Assembly: GCF_000346465.2 (NCBI RefSeq)
Contig: NC_034009.1
Location: 400,017-464,016 of the forward strand
Direction of reading: 5' to 3'
Length of the DNA stretch: 64,000 bases
From: Prunus persica
Lineage: Eukaryota > Streptophyta > Magnoliopsida > Rosales > Rosaceae
Every line of letters begins with the position of its first letter. Positions within the stretch are counted from its first letter, which is position 1. This document shows positions 34,301 through 45,566 of the stretch, one piece after another. The position numbers and the translations under genes are program-made. The notes beneath the pieces were generated by a model. It was not told where the DNA came from. It was given only the letters and a program-made list of their open reading frames with translations, and did not search any database.

Positions 34301-37300
34301 GATTTGAAAGAGAGTATATTTAGATTGATTCTCCACTAACCTTACTTCTAATAGTTAGAAGTTCGTTGCCATTTCATGTTTGAGGAGTGAATATTGCACT
34401 CTGAAATGTGTTTCCTATGCCATGTTACAAATTATTGTGAAGGACACAGTAGCATTTGTGACTCACTTAGATTTGTCCATATCCTACTACAGAGGTTTTG
34501 ATGATGAAATGAGGGCAGCGGTTGCACGGAATCTGGAAGGAAGGGGAATTGATCTACACCCACAGACAAATTTGACAGAGGTATTGTGACTCATAGGAAG
34601 TATAGACGTACCTTTGTTGCTGCTCTTACTTTTATAGTGTATATGTTTTGACTTTTGTTTGATCTTTGTTTGTCCTAGTACTAATGATTATTCCTGCAAA
34701 TTCAGTTGATAAAAACAGAGGATGGCATAAAAGTTAGCACGGATCATGGTGAAGAGCTGATAGCAGATGTTGTACTGTTTGCCACTGGTAACTACAGACC
34801 TATTTAGTTGTGTTTGGGGTTGGAACTTAATGCTACTTGTTATAAATTGTAACTAAGTAAAGAAAAAAATTAATTAAAAACCACGAGCTCGTGCCTAGGC
34901 CAAAAAGAAATTATTTTCAGTTTTTTTCAATATTTGAATCGTGAAATCGGAACTGGGACCTTCTGCTGAACCCTGCAATCCTTGGGAGGCAGGAAACTGT
35001 AGCAAATAGCTAGGTAGGTACCTTAGGAACTGAACTCCGGGAGAGCAAACCACAGGCCTCACCACTCGGCTAAACCCTCGGTGATAGTCAGCCTGTCCCA
35101 TTTGAACACTTTAATTATGTATTTACTCTTCTGTTGGTTCCGCTATGTTTTTAGCGATTCACATTGCATCATACACCTCGGTGATAGTCAGCCTGTCCCA
35201 TTTGAACACTTTAATTATGTATTTACTCTTCTGTTGGTTCCGCTATGTTTTTAGCAATTCACATTGCATCATACAAGCCTTGGATAAGACTCCCTTGTTG
35301 CCAATAGTTTGAACAGCATCTAGGGTTCCCTCCTTTGTTGGGTAAAGCAATGTCATTGGTCATGGCTTGATATTGAGCTGTCCTGTTTAGCTGTTTTTTT
35401 CTTTTATCTAAATAATTGTATAAGTCACCCAGTGTTACAATAGTGAAAACCTGCTTTTCCTTTTCATGTTAGCTGTTAGACATCACCTGAGTTCATGTGC
35501 TACTTTTCTTCAAAGTTCTCATAACCTACGTGACAGCTATAGTGCTACCTTTTTCCTTTAAAGTTTAGCTGTCAATCCTGGTTGTTGCATCTTATCCATG
35601 CTTCTTAATGTGTCTCTGGTTTTTGGGATTCATTATGGGCTTCCACCATATTGCATGGTAAATGATTATAATAGTTTCGGTAGTTGCACTACTTTGTGGA
35701 ATTATCATCTCCAATCATCCGTGTATCTAGACATTATGCATTTAATAGTCTGTTCACTAGTAGTATAAACTTGTGTTTGTTTTTCGTAACTTAGAGCACT
35801 AGGGGTGAACTTAGTACTGATATTTGTATTATGGTTTAGCTCAGTCTCTCACAGGGAAATGATTGCCTTGGTCTAATTTACAAATGACAGGTCGAGCTCC
35901 CAATACAAAGAGGTTGAATTTGGAAGCCGTAGGTGTGGAACTTGATAAAACAGGAGCTGTGAAGGTTACTAGCTTTGACTTTTGCATCTTGTTATTTTCA
36001 TTTGACATTTTGTCATGTGTTTCAACTTTGAATTGATTTTGTATGTGTTTGATTTTAGTATTAGTTCTGCAGTGGTTTTTTCTAGACATTCGAAGTTATT
36101 GCAAACTTGATTCACTAATCTGGTGTCAGTATCTTGTATATCTCTTGTTTTCCTTATTCGCAAATCTGAGTCTTCAATGTTTATTTGGAATTAATTTTCC
36201 CTTTTTCTCTATGAGAAGGCAAATAATTGTACTTACGCATTTTGGGTCCCCTAATTTTTGTAAAACCCTAATACCTCCTCTTTTGTTCTGCTGTCAATCA
36301 ATGTGACAATCAAAGTTCAATGGTAATGTGAGGATTAGGACCAGTTCAGGGTGGTCTCCAATTAGTGGATGGAGCCAGTGGGATTTATGGTTTCGTCTTT
36401 TCAAACAATATAGAGTTATACAGTTGATAATCTTAATGCAACTTCCCTTGTTTCTCCTTTTCTCTTTTCTTTAGTAATTTATTTTTTGTTTTCTTTGTCT
36501 GATGCTTTGTCCTAATCCGAAAATCAGTGATGCCATTCCCAGAGAGAGATTTTTACTGTGGCAAGCAATTATACCATATTGGTCTCGGCTCTTTTCTCTT
36601 TCAGGTAGATGAGTATTCACGTACCAACATACCTAGCATATGGGCTGTCGGTGATGTTACAAACCGAGCAAACCTTACCCCTGTGGCTTTAATGGAGGGA
36701 ACTTGCTTCGCAGTATGTATTTTCTTTCTACCTTTTCCTTAAACTTTTTATTGATTGCTTAATTTTCCTTTTCTCTGGATTCTTAGCTTTATCAACAATT
36801 AGATGATTTGATGTTGTTACTAATTTATCTTATGTTCCCAACAGAAAACTGTTTTTGGTGACCAACCTAGCAAACCGGATCACCGCGATATACCCTGTGC
36901 AGTGTTTTGGTAATAGTTTCTCCCTTAAAAAAAGGGCCTTCCGTTGTTTGTATGTTTTTTCCCCCTTTAAAGGTGACTTTTTTGTGTGGTGTGGAGCTGG
37001 TCACAATAAGTACACTGTATGATCTCATGAGATCTCTAGAATACATTAACTCATAAGTGATTCTTGCCAGAGAACTCCTCCGCATATAAAGAGTGTATGA
37101 GGACTGGCATTTTAAGTTAGATATTTGTTCTTTCTTAAAGATTTAATACCACCAGTGGATCAACATAAGAAGCCCTCTTTTCCTGAAGGATTTGAAGATG
37201 CATTATGGTTTGAATTTTGTTTTTAATATGGCATGATCAACTCAAATGAAAATCTAATTACAGATATTTATGGATCTGAATGTGAATGCTTTAAACTTCA

Positions 37301-40300
37301 GAGGTCCCTTGCGGAATCTTTTAGGTGAAAAAGATTGGAATGAAGAACCTTAGTTTTTCTGGGGACCAATTAACTTCATTTAAGAAGGGGAAATCTTCTT
37401 GTAAATATAGGAACATCATAGTAGTTGAATTATATTTTGAATTGCTATTTTGTGATTTTATAAAAGTGTTTCATCCTTTTGAAGTGTCGGGCTTATTACT
37501 TATAGAATTAGTTAAGTGTTGTACTTTTTCTTGAGAAGTGCAAACACCAGACCGGGTGCTTGGTGTGATACCCTGAATCCCACATCGGGAATGCACTGTG
37601 AAGATCTTTGCCACATTAACAAGGCCTAGGTAACCCAGTCACCTTCAGCTAGCACTTTTGGACGAGGCCTTGGGTTGTTACAAATGGTATCACACCCCAA
37701 CCCTGCCGGTTGCCTATGTGGGATTTGTGGGCCTTTGTTATGACGACGTCTCCCTGCCGATGAGGGAAAGAGCGCCAACCCCTTTGTGCTACGGGATAAC
37801 GTGGATCCGTGGGCAGGTAAATGGTTGAATTGCACATTGAAAGGCCTGCCTGTTTGATAAAGGTGATTCCCGTCTTGGCGAGGATGCCAAGTCCTAAAGT
37901 AGGGGAGGTTGTGATACCCCGAATCCAACATCAAAAATGTGCTGGGAAGATCTATGTTACATAAGCAAGGCCTAGGAGTCCAAAAGTCACCTTCAGCTAG
38001 CACTTTTGGATTAGGCCTTGGGTCAAAAAACTTACTGTGGTTTTTCACTTGAAATCTGCCACGTTGACAACAATTAAGAAGTGTTTTGTAGCCTTTGCCT
38101 TTGGTCATGTTAGACATCTTAAGTCTACTAAATTGGCTTCTCAGTAGCTGTGTGGTTACTTAAATTTGTGTCAGGGCAATCTTATGATACTCGAACATTT
38201 CTGATTTCTTGCATTTGGATAAAAAAAATTTCCTAATGAACTTCTGTTTGATGTTCGCAGCATTCCACCTCTTTCTGTTGTGGGCCTTAGTGAAGAACAG
38301 GCAATAGAACAAGCCAAAGGTGATATATTGGTTTTCACATCAACCTTCACTCCAATGAAGAACACTGTATCTGGGTACGTACGGCATTATGAGGTCTTAC
38401 TCTTTGCATTACTGCATATGTCCGTACAGACGCTGACTGAAAATTACAATTGTTGCTTTATTGGTTTGTACTGTGATGCCCCATGATTAAGTTTGAATTT
38501 GGATTCTTTCATGCTTTCCATAAATAAGGTCATCAACATGAGAGCTCAATTATCAATTGAACTATAGGCAAAAAATTTGACTTCAATTTATGAGCAAAAT
38601 CATGAGCATACAATTATAAGCTTGAAGTTCTATTTATTCTCTTTGAGCAAATTTATAGTCCGTTCCCTTGGTGTTTTAAGCACTGACTTCAATGTATTTG
38701 TTTTTTTTAATCTTTTTCATCTAGACGACAAGAAAAGACAATTATGAAGCTTCTTGTTGATGCTGAGACAGATAAAGTTATTGGGGCATCCATGTGTGGG
38801 CCAGATGCACCTGAGATTGTGCAGGTATATGTTGTGTTATTTGTACAACTCCGTAAATCTCAAATGCTATGTTGTGTTTGCAATTGCTGTAATTTGATAC
38901 ATAAAAGAACTTTTCGAATCAACAAAACTGTGCTTGCATAACTGAAGTCAACTAATTCCTTCTTTTCTGTACAAATTTGCTCTCGAGTACAACAGGACTT
39001 CTCTCTAGTTTTAATTTGTCTGTATCCCTAGATATGTATAGTTATTGCAGTGTCTGCATGTTGAGAGTCCTTCAAGAATCAAGTATTTTCAGCTCTATTT
39101 TTTTAGTAATTCCTGAGAGGAATCTTGCAATATTGTTGCCCATGATCCTATGTTTTACTACCTAAGTGATGGTATATTATGAGTATTAAAGAAGAAAAAT
39201 AGAAAGCTTAATCTTGCGTGTGATACTTGAGTAAAATCTTTTGGATAATTGTCATCTTTAGTTTGTGATCCAAAGTATTAGGCACAGGAAGGGGTTTAGG
39301 ACCAAACAATATTCTTATTGAGGTTTTTGAAGTGTTTAGAAGATGAGGGCGTGTATGCTTGATGATAGGAGATAAAGTATTGTACTACATGAATGAAGGG
39401 GATATTCAAAGTTGTACAAACTATCATGGAACTAAATTGATGACTCACATTATGGAAACTTTGGAAGTGTTCAAGGTCAATTTTGAAAGGTGTAATATCA
39501 TGTGTAGTGGATCTTCTTAGATAATGTCACAGAAAAAGGGGGTTTGGGGGTAGGGTGGAGGAAGTTGCTTAATGGATACATAAAATCGGCCAATTTTTCA
39601 GTTCTGATCAATGGAAGCCCTAGGCGGAAGTTCAGGGCCTCTAGGACATTGGGTCAAGGTGTGACCCGCTCTCACTTTTTCTTTCTCACTAGTTGTCGAT
39701 ATTTTGAGCAGATTAGGTTGAAAAAGCTAAAGAAAATGCACTCATAGAAGCCTTTAGAATCATGAGTTATCATTTTCTAATAGACAAAGGTTAATTTTCA
39801 CCATGTTGCAGAGATTTTGTGTAATTTGAGCTTATACTGCTTCTAAATGCTCTTTATAGTACTCTTCATCTTCTTTTCATTTTACCATCTTATTGTTGTT
39901 CAGAGAATTACATTACTTTGGGTGTCTTACACAGGGCATTGCTATTGCACTGAAGTGTGGGGCAACCAAGGCACAGTTTGACAGTACGGTAAGTTGGGTA
40001 TTAGTGCTGGGCAAAGATTCATTTCTGAGGTTTACTTTCGAATCACCTACTTTGTGTATTTTGTTAGGACCATTGATCATACTTGGACTTTTCGTTATGG
40101 CTATTAAGTAGTTCGAGTGTTTGCCACTTTAATGTCTTGTTTTTGGCTTAAGGAAAAGAGTCTGTTGAATTAATACACAAAAAAGAATGCTTATTCACTA
40201 ACTACTTGCACAGAAGCAGAGGATAAACACATTTTCTCTTTAAGGACAGAAAGAAACATGGGTTGAGAGGGAGAGGATGAGTTGGGTGCAATAGGGGGGG

Positions 40301-40564
40301 AGGGGAGAGGTGGTAACCATCCTTTAACTTTTGTTATGGATGTTGGAAGGGAAAGTAAATGGTGATTTTATTCTGAGTATATTCCCCTGTACATTGTTTT
40401 GTTTTCTAAATGCTTTTTTACCTTGTGGCTTCACTTATACTGAAAGTTATTTTTTGTTCCTTGTGCAGGTGGGAATACACCCTTCTGCAGCAGAGGAATT
40501 TGTGACAATGCGTTCAGTGACGAGGCGTATTGCTGCAGGTAGCAAACCAAAGACAAATCTATAA
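31385..40564 (+). CDS. GR1: Glutathione reductase, cytosolic/peroxisomal type, 16 exons
   Basis: It reduces glutathione disulfide with NADPH, maintaining the cytosolic glutathione pool. Exons: 31385-31525, 31629-31693, 31822-31891, 32253-32324, 32782-32985, 33380-33453, 33546-33629, 34493-34580, 34706-34787, 35891-35964, 36605-36712, 36845-36909, 38261-38374, 38725-38824, 39935-39988 and 40469-40564. Phases agree, giving 496 residues. Visible features are the FAD-binding [13 protein letters not shown] (about 27-39), the redox disulfide CVIRGC (Cys70/Cys75), the NADPH-binding VVLGGGYIAVEFA with the RK basic pair after it (about 205-235), a second FAD motif [10 protein letters not shown], and the active-site HPSAAEE (His469, Glu474). 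There is no transit peptide, so it is not the plastid/mitochondrial isoform. The C-terminal tripeptide TNL matches the peroxisomal targeting signal reported for Arabidopsis GR1. Introns carry a SINE-like unit, a tandem duplication and a TRIM element. Confidence 0.96.
34870..35080 (-). mobile_element. SINE-like unit in GR intron 9
   Basis: The minus strand reads TTTAGCCGAGTGGTGAGGCC, a good tRNA A box (TAGCCGAGTGG), then GAGTTCAGTTCC at B-box distance, and continues towards an A/T-rich end near 34870. The layout fits a tRNA-derived SINE in reverse orientation. Its head lies exactly at the start of the 100-bp tandem duplication that follows. Confidence 0.5.
35077..35276 (+). repeat. Two near-identical 100-bp tandem copies in GR intron 9
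   Basis: Copies at 35077-35176 and 35177-35276 both start CTCGGTGATAGTCAGCC. I see a difference at the GCGATTC/GCAATTC position and otherwise near identity. The very low divergence implies a recent duplication, or an assembly artefact. Confidence 0.85.
37564..38025 (+). mobile_element. TRIM (miniature LTR retrotransposon) in GR intron 12
   Basis: Two direct repeats of about 117 bp, 37564-37682 and 37910-38025, start TGTGATACCC, share CTTCAGCTAGCACTTTTGGA and GGCCTTGGGT, and the first ends CA. Directly after the left repeat is TGGTATCA (37685-37692), the start of the initiator-tRNA-Met primer binding site. Directly before the right repeat is a purine tract AAGTAGGGGAGG. The internal region is only about 227 bp and non-coding, so this is a TRIM. 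The two repeats differ at many sites, so the insertion is old. No target duplication is evident. Confidence 0.8.
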
Positions 40565-41310
40565 GGATGCAAGCAATAGGACGAAAAGATTTGTATACAA
40601 GGTCTGGAGGAGTTTGTCCTGTCCTCCCAAAGCTCACGTAGTTGTTTCACATTCACCAGAGGAGGAAACATATATATTTTGGGAAATTTAAATTGGTTGA
40701 ATTCTGTCACAATAAGAGCTTGTAGGGCAGTATAAGTTCTAAATGATTGATGGAGATACAATATTGATCTCTACATAACTGTATCACTTGATCCATGACA
40801 GTGTTGCCGTGCTTTATATACTCTGCTGATACCTGTCAATTTAGACACTTGCACGAGTAATTTACTTCCTCCCTTTTTAATAAAATACAATTAAGTTTTC
40901 TGCTTATGTTCAAAGTGAAGGCTTTAGCTGTTGGGCTTAAGGTTAAGTATCTAGTACTCAATGTTTGAAAAATCGCTAGGCGGTAGGCAGGCGGCAGGGG
41001 CCTAGCTCCTAGATGAGTAATCAAAGCCTGGGAGCCCGCTGCCTGGCCGTTTCTCTTTTTTCAAAATTATTTCGTATTATAAATTATAAATTTATACCAA
41101 AATTAATAAGAAAATGTATATATGTGTCATGATATGCTTTGATGATATAAAGCAGAGGGTTGAAATAAAAACACAATTAGGTTATGTTTTAGTATATGGG
41201 CCCAAGCCCATAAGAGAACCTTGTTAAAATACTAGCCCATAAGTGAAACAGGACGTTTCACTAACCCTGTCTTCACCTTTTTCGGGACAAACCCTATCCT
41301 CTCTTATCTC

Positions 41311-41870
41311 CTATGTTGCACAAGTACGGGTATGGGTATGCCAACACAATATGATTCGCAGATACGGCAAAACTCCAAAAATTAGGATAAGAGTACGGCA
41401 CCGATATGGTGATTAAAATAATATATATTTAAAAAATAATATAAATAGAAAAGATTAATATTGCATCCATCATATTATAATCATCCATCATAAGTACAAA
41501 ACATAAAACTAAACACAAAATACAAGTCTCCATAAACAAAACACAAAATATAAGTCTCCGTAGGATTGTTCAAATCATAAAAAAAGGCAACACAAAAACA
41601 AACCAAAACATTGAGAAGCCACTTCCCAAATCTAGCTCCATAGGATTTTATAAATTTGAAAACGACCAAATATATTTTCAAAATTACCCCTTCAAGTATT
41701 GAAAAAGTATCCTTGAAGTATTGGAAACGTATCAGAAGGTCAAACTTTCAGAAAAGTCAACGACACTCCTATATCCGTATCGAATATGTATAAGAGGCTT
41801 ATCGTATCCATATCGGCATATCAGAATATCGAATACAGCATACCCAGATAGGAGTATCGGTGCAACATAG
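41311..41870. mobile_element. hAT-like non-autonomous DNA element
   Basis: The left end CTATGTTGCAC matches the right end GTGCAACATAG as an inverted repeat, and further imperfect pairing (AAGTACGGG / GGAGTATCG) continues inward. The flanks CTTATCTC (41303-41310) and CTCATCTC (41871-41878) agree at 7 of 8 positions, the target duplication size of hAT elements. The interior is AT-rich with repeated ATAAAACACAAAATA motifs and no transposase. Confidence 0.6.
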
Positions 41871-41938
41871 CTCATCTCTCATCTCTCCACCTCCATCACC
41901 TCCCATCTCTCATCTCTCTGCCTCCATCACCTCCCTTG
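41871..41938 (+). repeat. About 34-bp tandem duplication
   Basis: Two copies of a CTCATCTCTC...CCTCCATCACCTCCC unit lie directly right of the hAT-like element. Confidence 0.65.
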
Positions 41939-42032
41939 AATTATTGATCAAGTATTAAACTTGCCGATTGGCAACTTCCCTTTTTATTTTTCTCTTTAAT
42001 TTCCAAGTACAACGTCAACTTGTTTTTTTTTA

Positions 42033-42150
42033 TAGTACTACAGGGGCGGGGGATTTCTCACATACACACACAACTATGATGTCGTGGTTCGAACATGAGA
42101 CCTCTGGTTTGCAAGTCATCGCCCTTTTCCACTGAGCTAGACCCCCTTGA
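42033..42150 (-). mobile_element. tRNA-derived SINE, copy 1
   Basis: The minus strand has GGTCTAGCTCAGTGG (A box) and about 40 bases later CATGTTCGAACCACG (B box), then a GTGTGTGTATGTGAGAAATCC body. It aligns over more than 80 bases with the unit at 51346-51452, including TGCAAAC.AGAGGTCTCA. It is not a functional tRNA because the acceptor stem does not close. Confidence 0.65.
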
Positions 42151-42272
42151 CCTGTATAATAAACAGTAGATATACATATGATTTTCTGCATTTGTTTATA
42201 AACGCAAACTACCATTAAACACATGTACTAAAGCATAAAACTGCACGTCTTTATGGGAAGATATTTTCATAC

Positions 42273-44848
42273 CTAAGCTACTGTTGCCCCTTCACATACG
42301 TCGCAAATTGTAAACCCATGACCTTCACAATATGGACATTTTGCTCCCTCTTCCACCCAATCCAAGAACTGTTGTCATTTAACAAAATAATTAAAACTTC
42401 ATCCTGGATGGATAATGCTCGAAAATGAGAATATTAATATCTCTGTTTGAAACCTCTAACCTGTTCTTCAATGTTTGGCTCGCCTGTTCCATCACATTCT
42501 GCAACAAAGAAATACACAGATAAGCTACCAAGGGGACTAAGGATAGTTGAAACAAAATATGCAAAAGTACAAAAATAAAACTAATGCTTATCATCATCAA
42601 AGCCATTGGTGTTCAACATTATATTTAAAAATCAGATCAAACAAAATAAATATACAAATACATAGTATGGGTGGATTTAGAGTACTTCCGCAAAAGTTTA
42701 GCGTAGCAAGGCAATGGTTTATAAACTTGAATATAGTGACTAAGACGGGAGACAGGAGGTACCTGTGCACAATAAGCGACCCTCCCCTCGACAAGTAAGA
42801 CACCTTGTGGTGGTATTCATTGCCTTGCTTTCACCTCCTTTTTTTTGGTTCCTGCTAAGTCTAGAAGAATCTTCCCAGCGGTTCTCTCCTAGAAGAAAAA
42901 CACGATGCTCAGATACCTCTACTTCTGTAACACCTTCTTTCACAAGTGTTTGCTGGACCTCCGAAATTTCTGTTACAGAAGTAACTGCAGCTCCATTTGT
43001 ATCTTCCTAAACAACAGAACCCACGTAACCATTAGAAGAATTACGATGTTTCAGCTCCTATGTAGTGGTTCGCTATAGCTTATACGAACATGATCAGGTT
43101 GCTAGCTCAAGCCCAACTAGGAGAAGAAAATCAGTTTACCAATATAATCAGCTTCATTTATTAGTATCCAAAATAAGTTACGGTGTGTTACCAGTTACCA
43201 CAGCACATTATGTCACTGTCATATCGTATTTATTTGCATGTTAAGTGATTGTCTCATGAACTGGAACCAAGAAACCTCATGTCTGAGTTACTGAAAATAG
43301 AGTCGAAGCTTCAGGTCCGTTTCTCAATTAAGTAACAGAGCTTCTTGGTTGGTACTTAGTACTGTTTGCTACAATTTGTTACAATCTGGTTGAAGAAAAT
43401 GAAGGCTTAGTTCACTTCAAATTGAACCATCAAATGAGTTTTTGGCTCCTCTTGAGGAATGCAAGTGATGACTTACCAAACCATTATGTTTAGTTCCAAG
43501 TGAGGAATGATATATTGGTACTGAAACTTAAAACATCAACGGCTTCCACTTAATAAAGGCTAATGGTATGTCGTCAGAAGGCTATACCTTTTGTGTAGCA
43601 GTCACAGTACTCCCTTTGTTATCCAGACCCTCAATTTGTGCGACCGTATATAATTGTTCAAGAAGTTCTGCAGTCACTATGCCATCTTGAGGGGCGTCTA
43701 AGGAGGCCTGTCAAACAAGATATTACAAGTTGACTAACATATATATTTCGGGTTGTGAAATTTTTGTTCAACTTGATGATTATGAAATTTTACTCTTCAT
43801 GCATTATACATGGTAACATCTAATGATAATTGAAACTTACTTGCCAAGTCTTGACAGCACGTTCGGTCCCGCTTGAGAAGCTGGAAAACTCCATGTCTTC
43901 CTCACCCGAGTAAAATCCTAGTTTTTGCAATGCTTCCTGTCAAAGAACAGGAACATTATATTAGAACAAGTCGAAATCACAAATATTACATCCAAAAACG
44001 AAGCGAACACTAGAAAAGGAAAGAACCACACAAACCCAGTTACATAAAAAGAAAATAAACAAAAGTTAACAACTTTTTATACTAAAAAGAAAGTTAATAC
44101 CCCCTAGTAAGTTGTAATTAACCGTATGCTGCTCAGTTTTCAGTTTGCCAAATTTAAAAGTACCATTTTATAATTCAAAGACAACACTAAATCATAAACA
44201 AAACACAAGAAATGAAAGATAGACTCCGAAAAATCAAAACTCGCCTTTCAAAAGCAAGCAGACCTGCATAGCTCGGACCTCTTCACCTTCCGACCCCTTC
44301 CTCAAAGCATTTCTGCTCTTCTTCTTCTCCTTCACTTCCGGAACGGCAGACACCTCCTGAATCTCCTCCTGAATATGGTCCAATTCTATGGCTCTGGAAC
44401 TCGACCCTGTCTCAGCTATCCGATTTTTCTCCGTCAAAATCTGCAACAAGCCGGCGATGTTGGCGATGGTCTCGGACTCCGACACCGAAGCCCCTCCTCC
44501 TTCCTGAAGATGCTCTAGGGCCTGAATTTTGAGCTTGAGCTCGGCGATTTCTCGCAGGAGCGAGTCGCGGTCACGGGCCCAGCGCTGTTCTTCTCGGAGC
44601 CAGCGCTGCTCCTCGCGGAGCCATCGCTGCTCTTCGCGGAGCCAGCGGGACTCCTCGCGGTCGTTTTGGGAAGAGGAAGAATTTGAAGAGAAGCAGATGA
44701 TGTGGAGAGATTTGAAGGATTTGAAAGTGCGGGAAAGTGGAGAGAGAGAGTAACATTGGTGGGGTTTTTTGGGGGCAAATGGAAGTGAAAGAAGAGGAGG
44801 AGGAGGAGGAGGAGGGTGAAGAAAGAGAGTGAGAGAGCAAGAAGACAT
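42273..44848 (-). CDS. PTAC5: PTAC5-like plastid protein, six exons
   Basis: PTAC5 is associated with plastid transcriptionally active chromosomes (plastid-encoded polymerase preparations). Minus-strand exons: 44848-44264, 43936-43841, 43707-43588, 43006-42763, 42498-42461 and 42368-42273, giving 392 residues, close to the known family length. The N terminus is a Ser/Pro-rich chloroplast transit peptide. Residues about 60-100 hold three tandem WLREEQR units, then a coiled coil. A peptidoglycan-binding-like fold follows (about 193-250: LQKLGFYSGEEDMEFSSF and RAVKTWQASL). The C-terminal DnaJ-type zinc region has four Cys pairs: CLTCRGEG, CTECDGTG, CPYCEGHG and CDVCEG. All phases fit. The identification rests on this unusual domain order. 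Confidence 0.88.
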
Positions 44849-45277
44849 CTAAGAAAAAGAAAACTTAGCTGTAACTTGCAAGAGAGAAATTAAAGAAAGA
44901 AAGAAGATGAAGAAGATATGTGTTGAGTGGATATGAAGGGTGAAGTTTTCTACTTTGAAACCACACGCTTGGTTTTGGGGTTTGGGGTTTGGTTAACACA
45001 AGCCTCACTCAACTGTCACCGTTTGCACAACCGCCATTACAACGGTCACTTTCCCTCCCCCGCTCTCTCAATCTCAAGGAGAGCATCTCCACTAGTTAAA
45101 ATTTGGCCTTAAATTACACACATTATTTATAACTGCTCACTTTTATAATACCACTCCAACAAATAACGTGTATAAATGTGTAAAAGAAAAAAAATAATTT
45201 ATCCATGATCTACACATGACGTTTGTTCTTTCCTGAAGTTTTGACTCTTGATCTCATTTATTGGCATGGTTGATCTA
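44849..45277. other. PTAC5 promoter side and intergenic DNA
   Basis: Bases just right of the ATG are purine-rich on the plus strand, probably the leader of the minus-strand PTAC5 gene. A pyrimidine-rich CCCTCCCCCGCTCTCTC lies near 45052. No gene is seen. Confidence 0.35.
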
Positions 45278-45566
45278 TCTATATATATAAAGCAAAAGAT
45301 AGAGAATGGTGAAACATTCAAAATATCAGAAAATGCCCTTTGTTAATTCAAACATTAAGAATTGAAATTATTAATTAAATGAGAATAATATCGTAAATTC
45401 ACATTTTTTAATATTAAAAAAATTAAAATTAAAATTAAAATAAGATAATAGGTCCTATTTTTATGGAACATAACTACCCTGTTATTTTTTCTTAATTCTA
45501 AAAATAAAAATAAAAAAGAAAAAAAAAACCAATTGGCACATGCGTGAGCATGTGTCAAGAGGCTAG
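45278..45566 (+). mobile_element. Short non-autonomous Helitron
   Basis: It begins with TCTATATATATAAAG directly after an A (45277) and ends with CTAG (45563-45566) directly before a T, the A/T insertion signature of Helitrons. Six bases before CTAG is a hairpin of nine pairs (45535-45543 with 45548-45556, GGCACATGC/GCATGTGTC, one G-T pair) with loop GTGA. There is no terminal inverted repeat and no target duplication, as expected. It is 289 bp long and non-coding. Confidence 0.78.

Larger units (their letters stand above)
40565..42272. other. Intergenic region between GR and PTAC5 3' ends
   Basis: It contains the GR 3' untranslated region, a C/G-rich patch CTAGGCGGTAGGCAGGCGG... (about 40976-41050) of a type dispersed in plant genomes, a hAT-like element (41311-41870), a short tandem duplication and a SINE-like unit. 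No gene is supported. Confidence 0.5.

Noticed and set aside
37626..38117. 163-codon minus-strand open frame in GR intron 12
   Set aside because: It lies across the TRIM element including parts of both terminal repeats. It has no family resemblance and is explained as a chance frame in repeat DNA.
42033..42150. A tRNA gene suggested by good A and B boxes
   Set aside because: The acceptor stem does not close and the sequence continues into a body shared with 51346-51452, so it is a SINE and not a tRNA.
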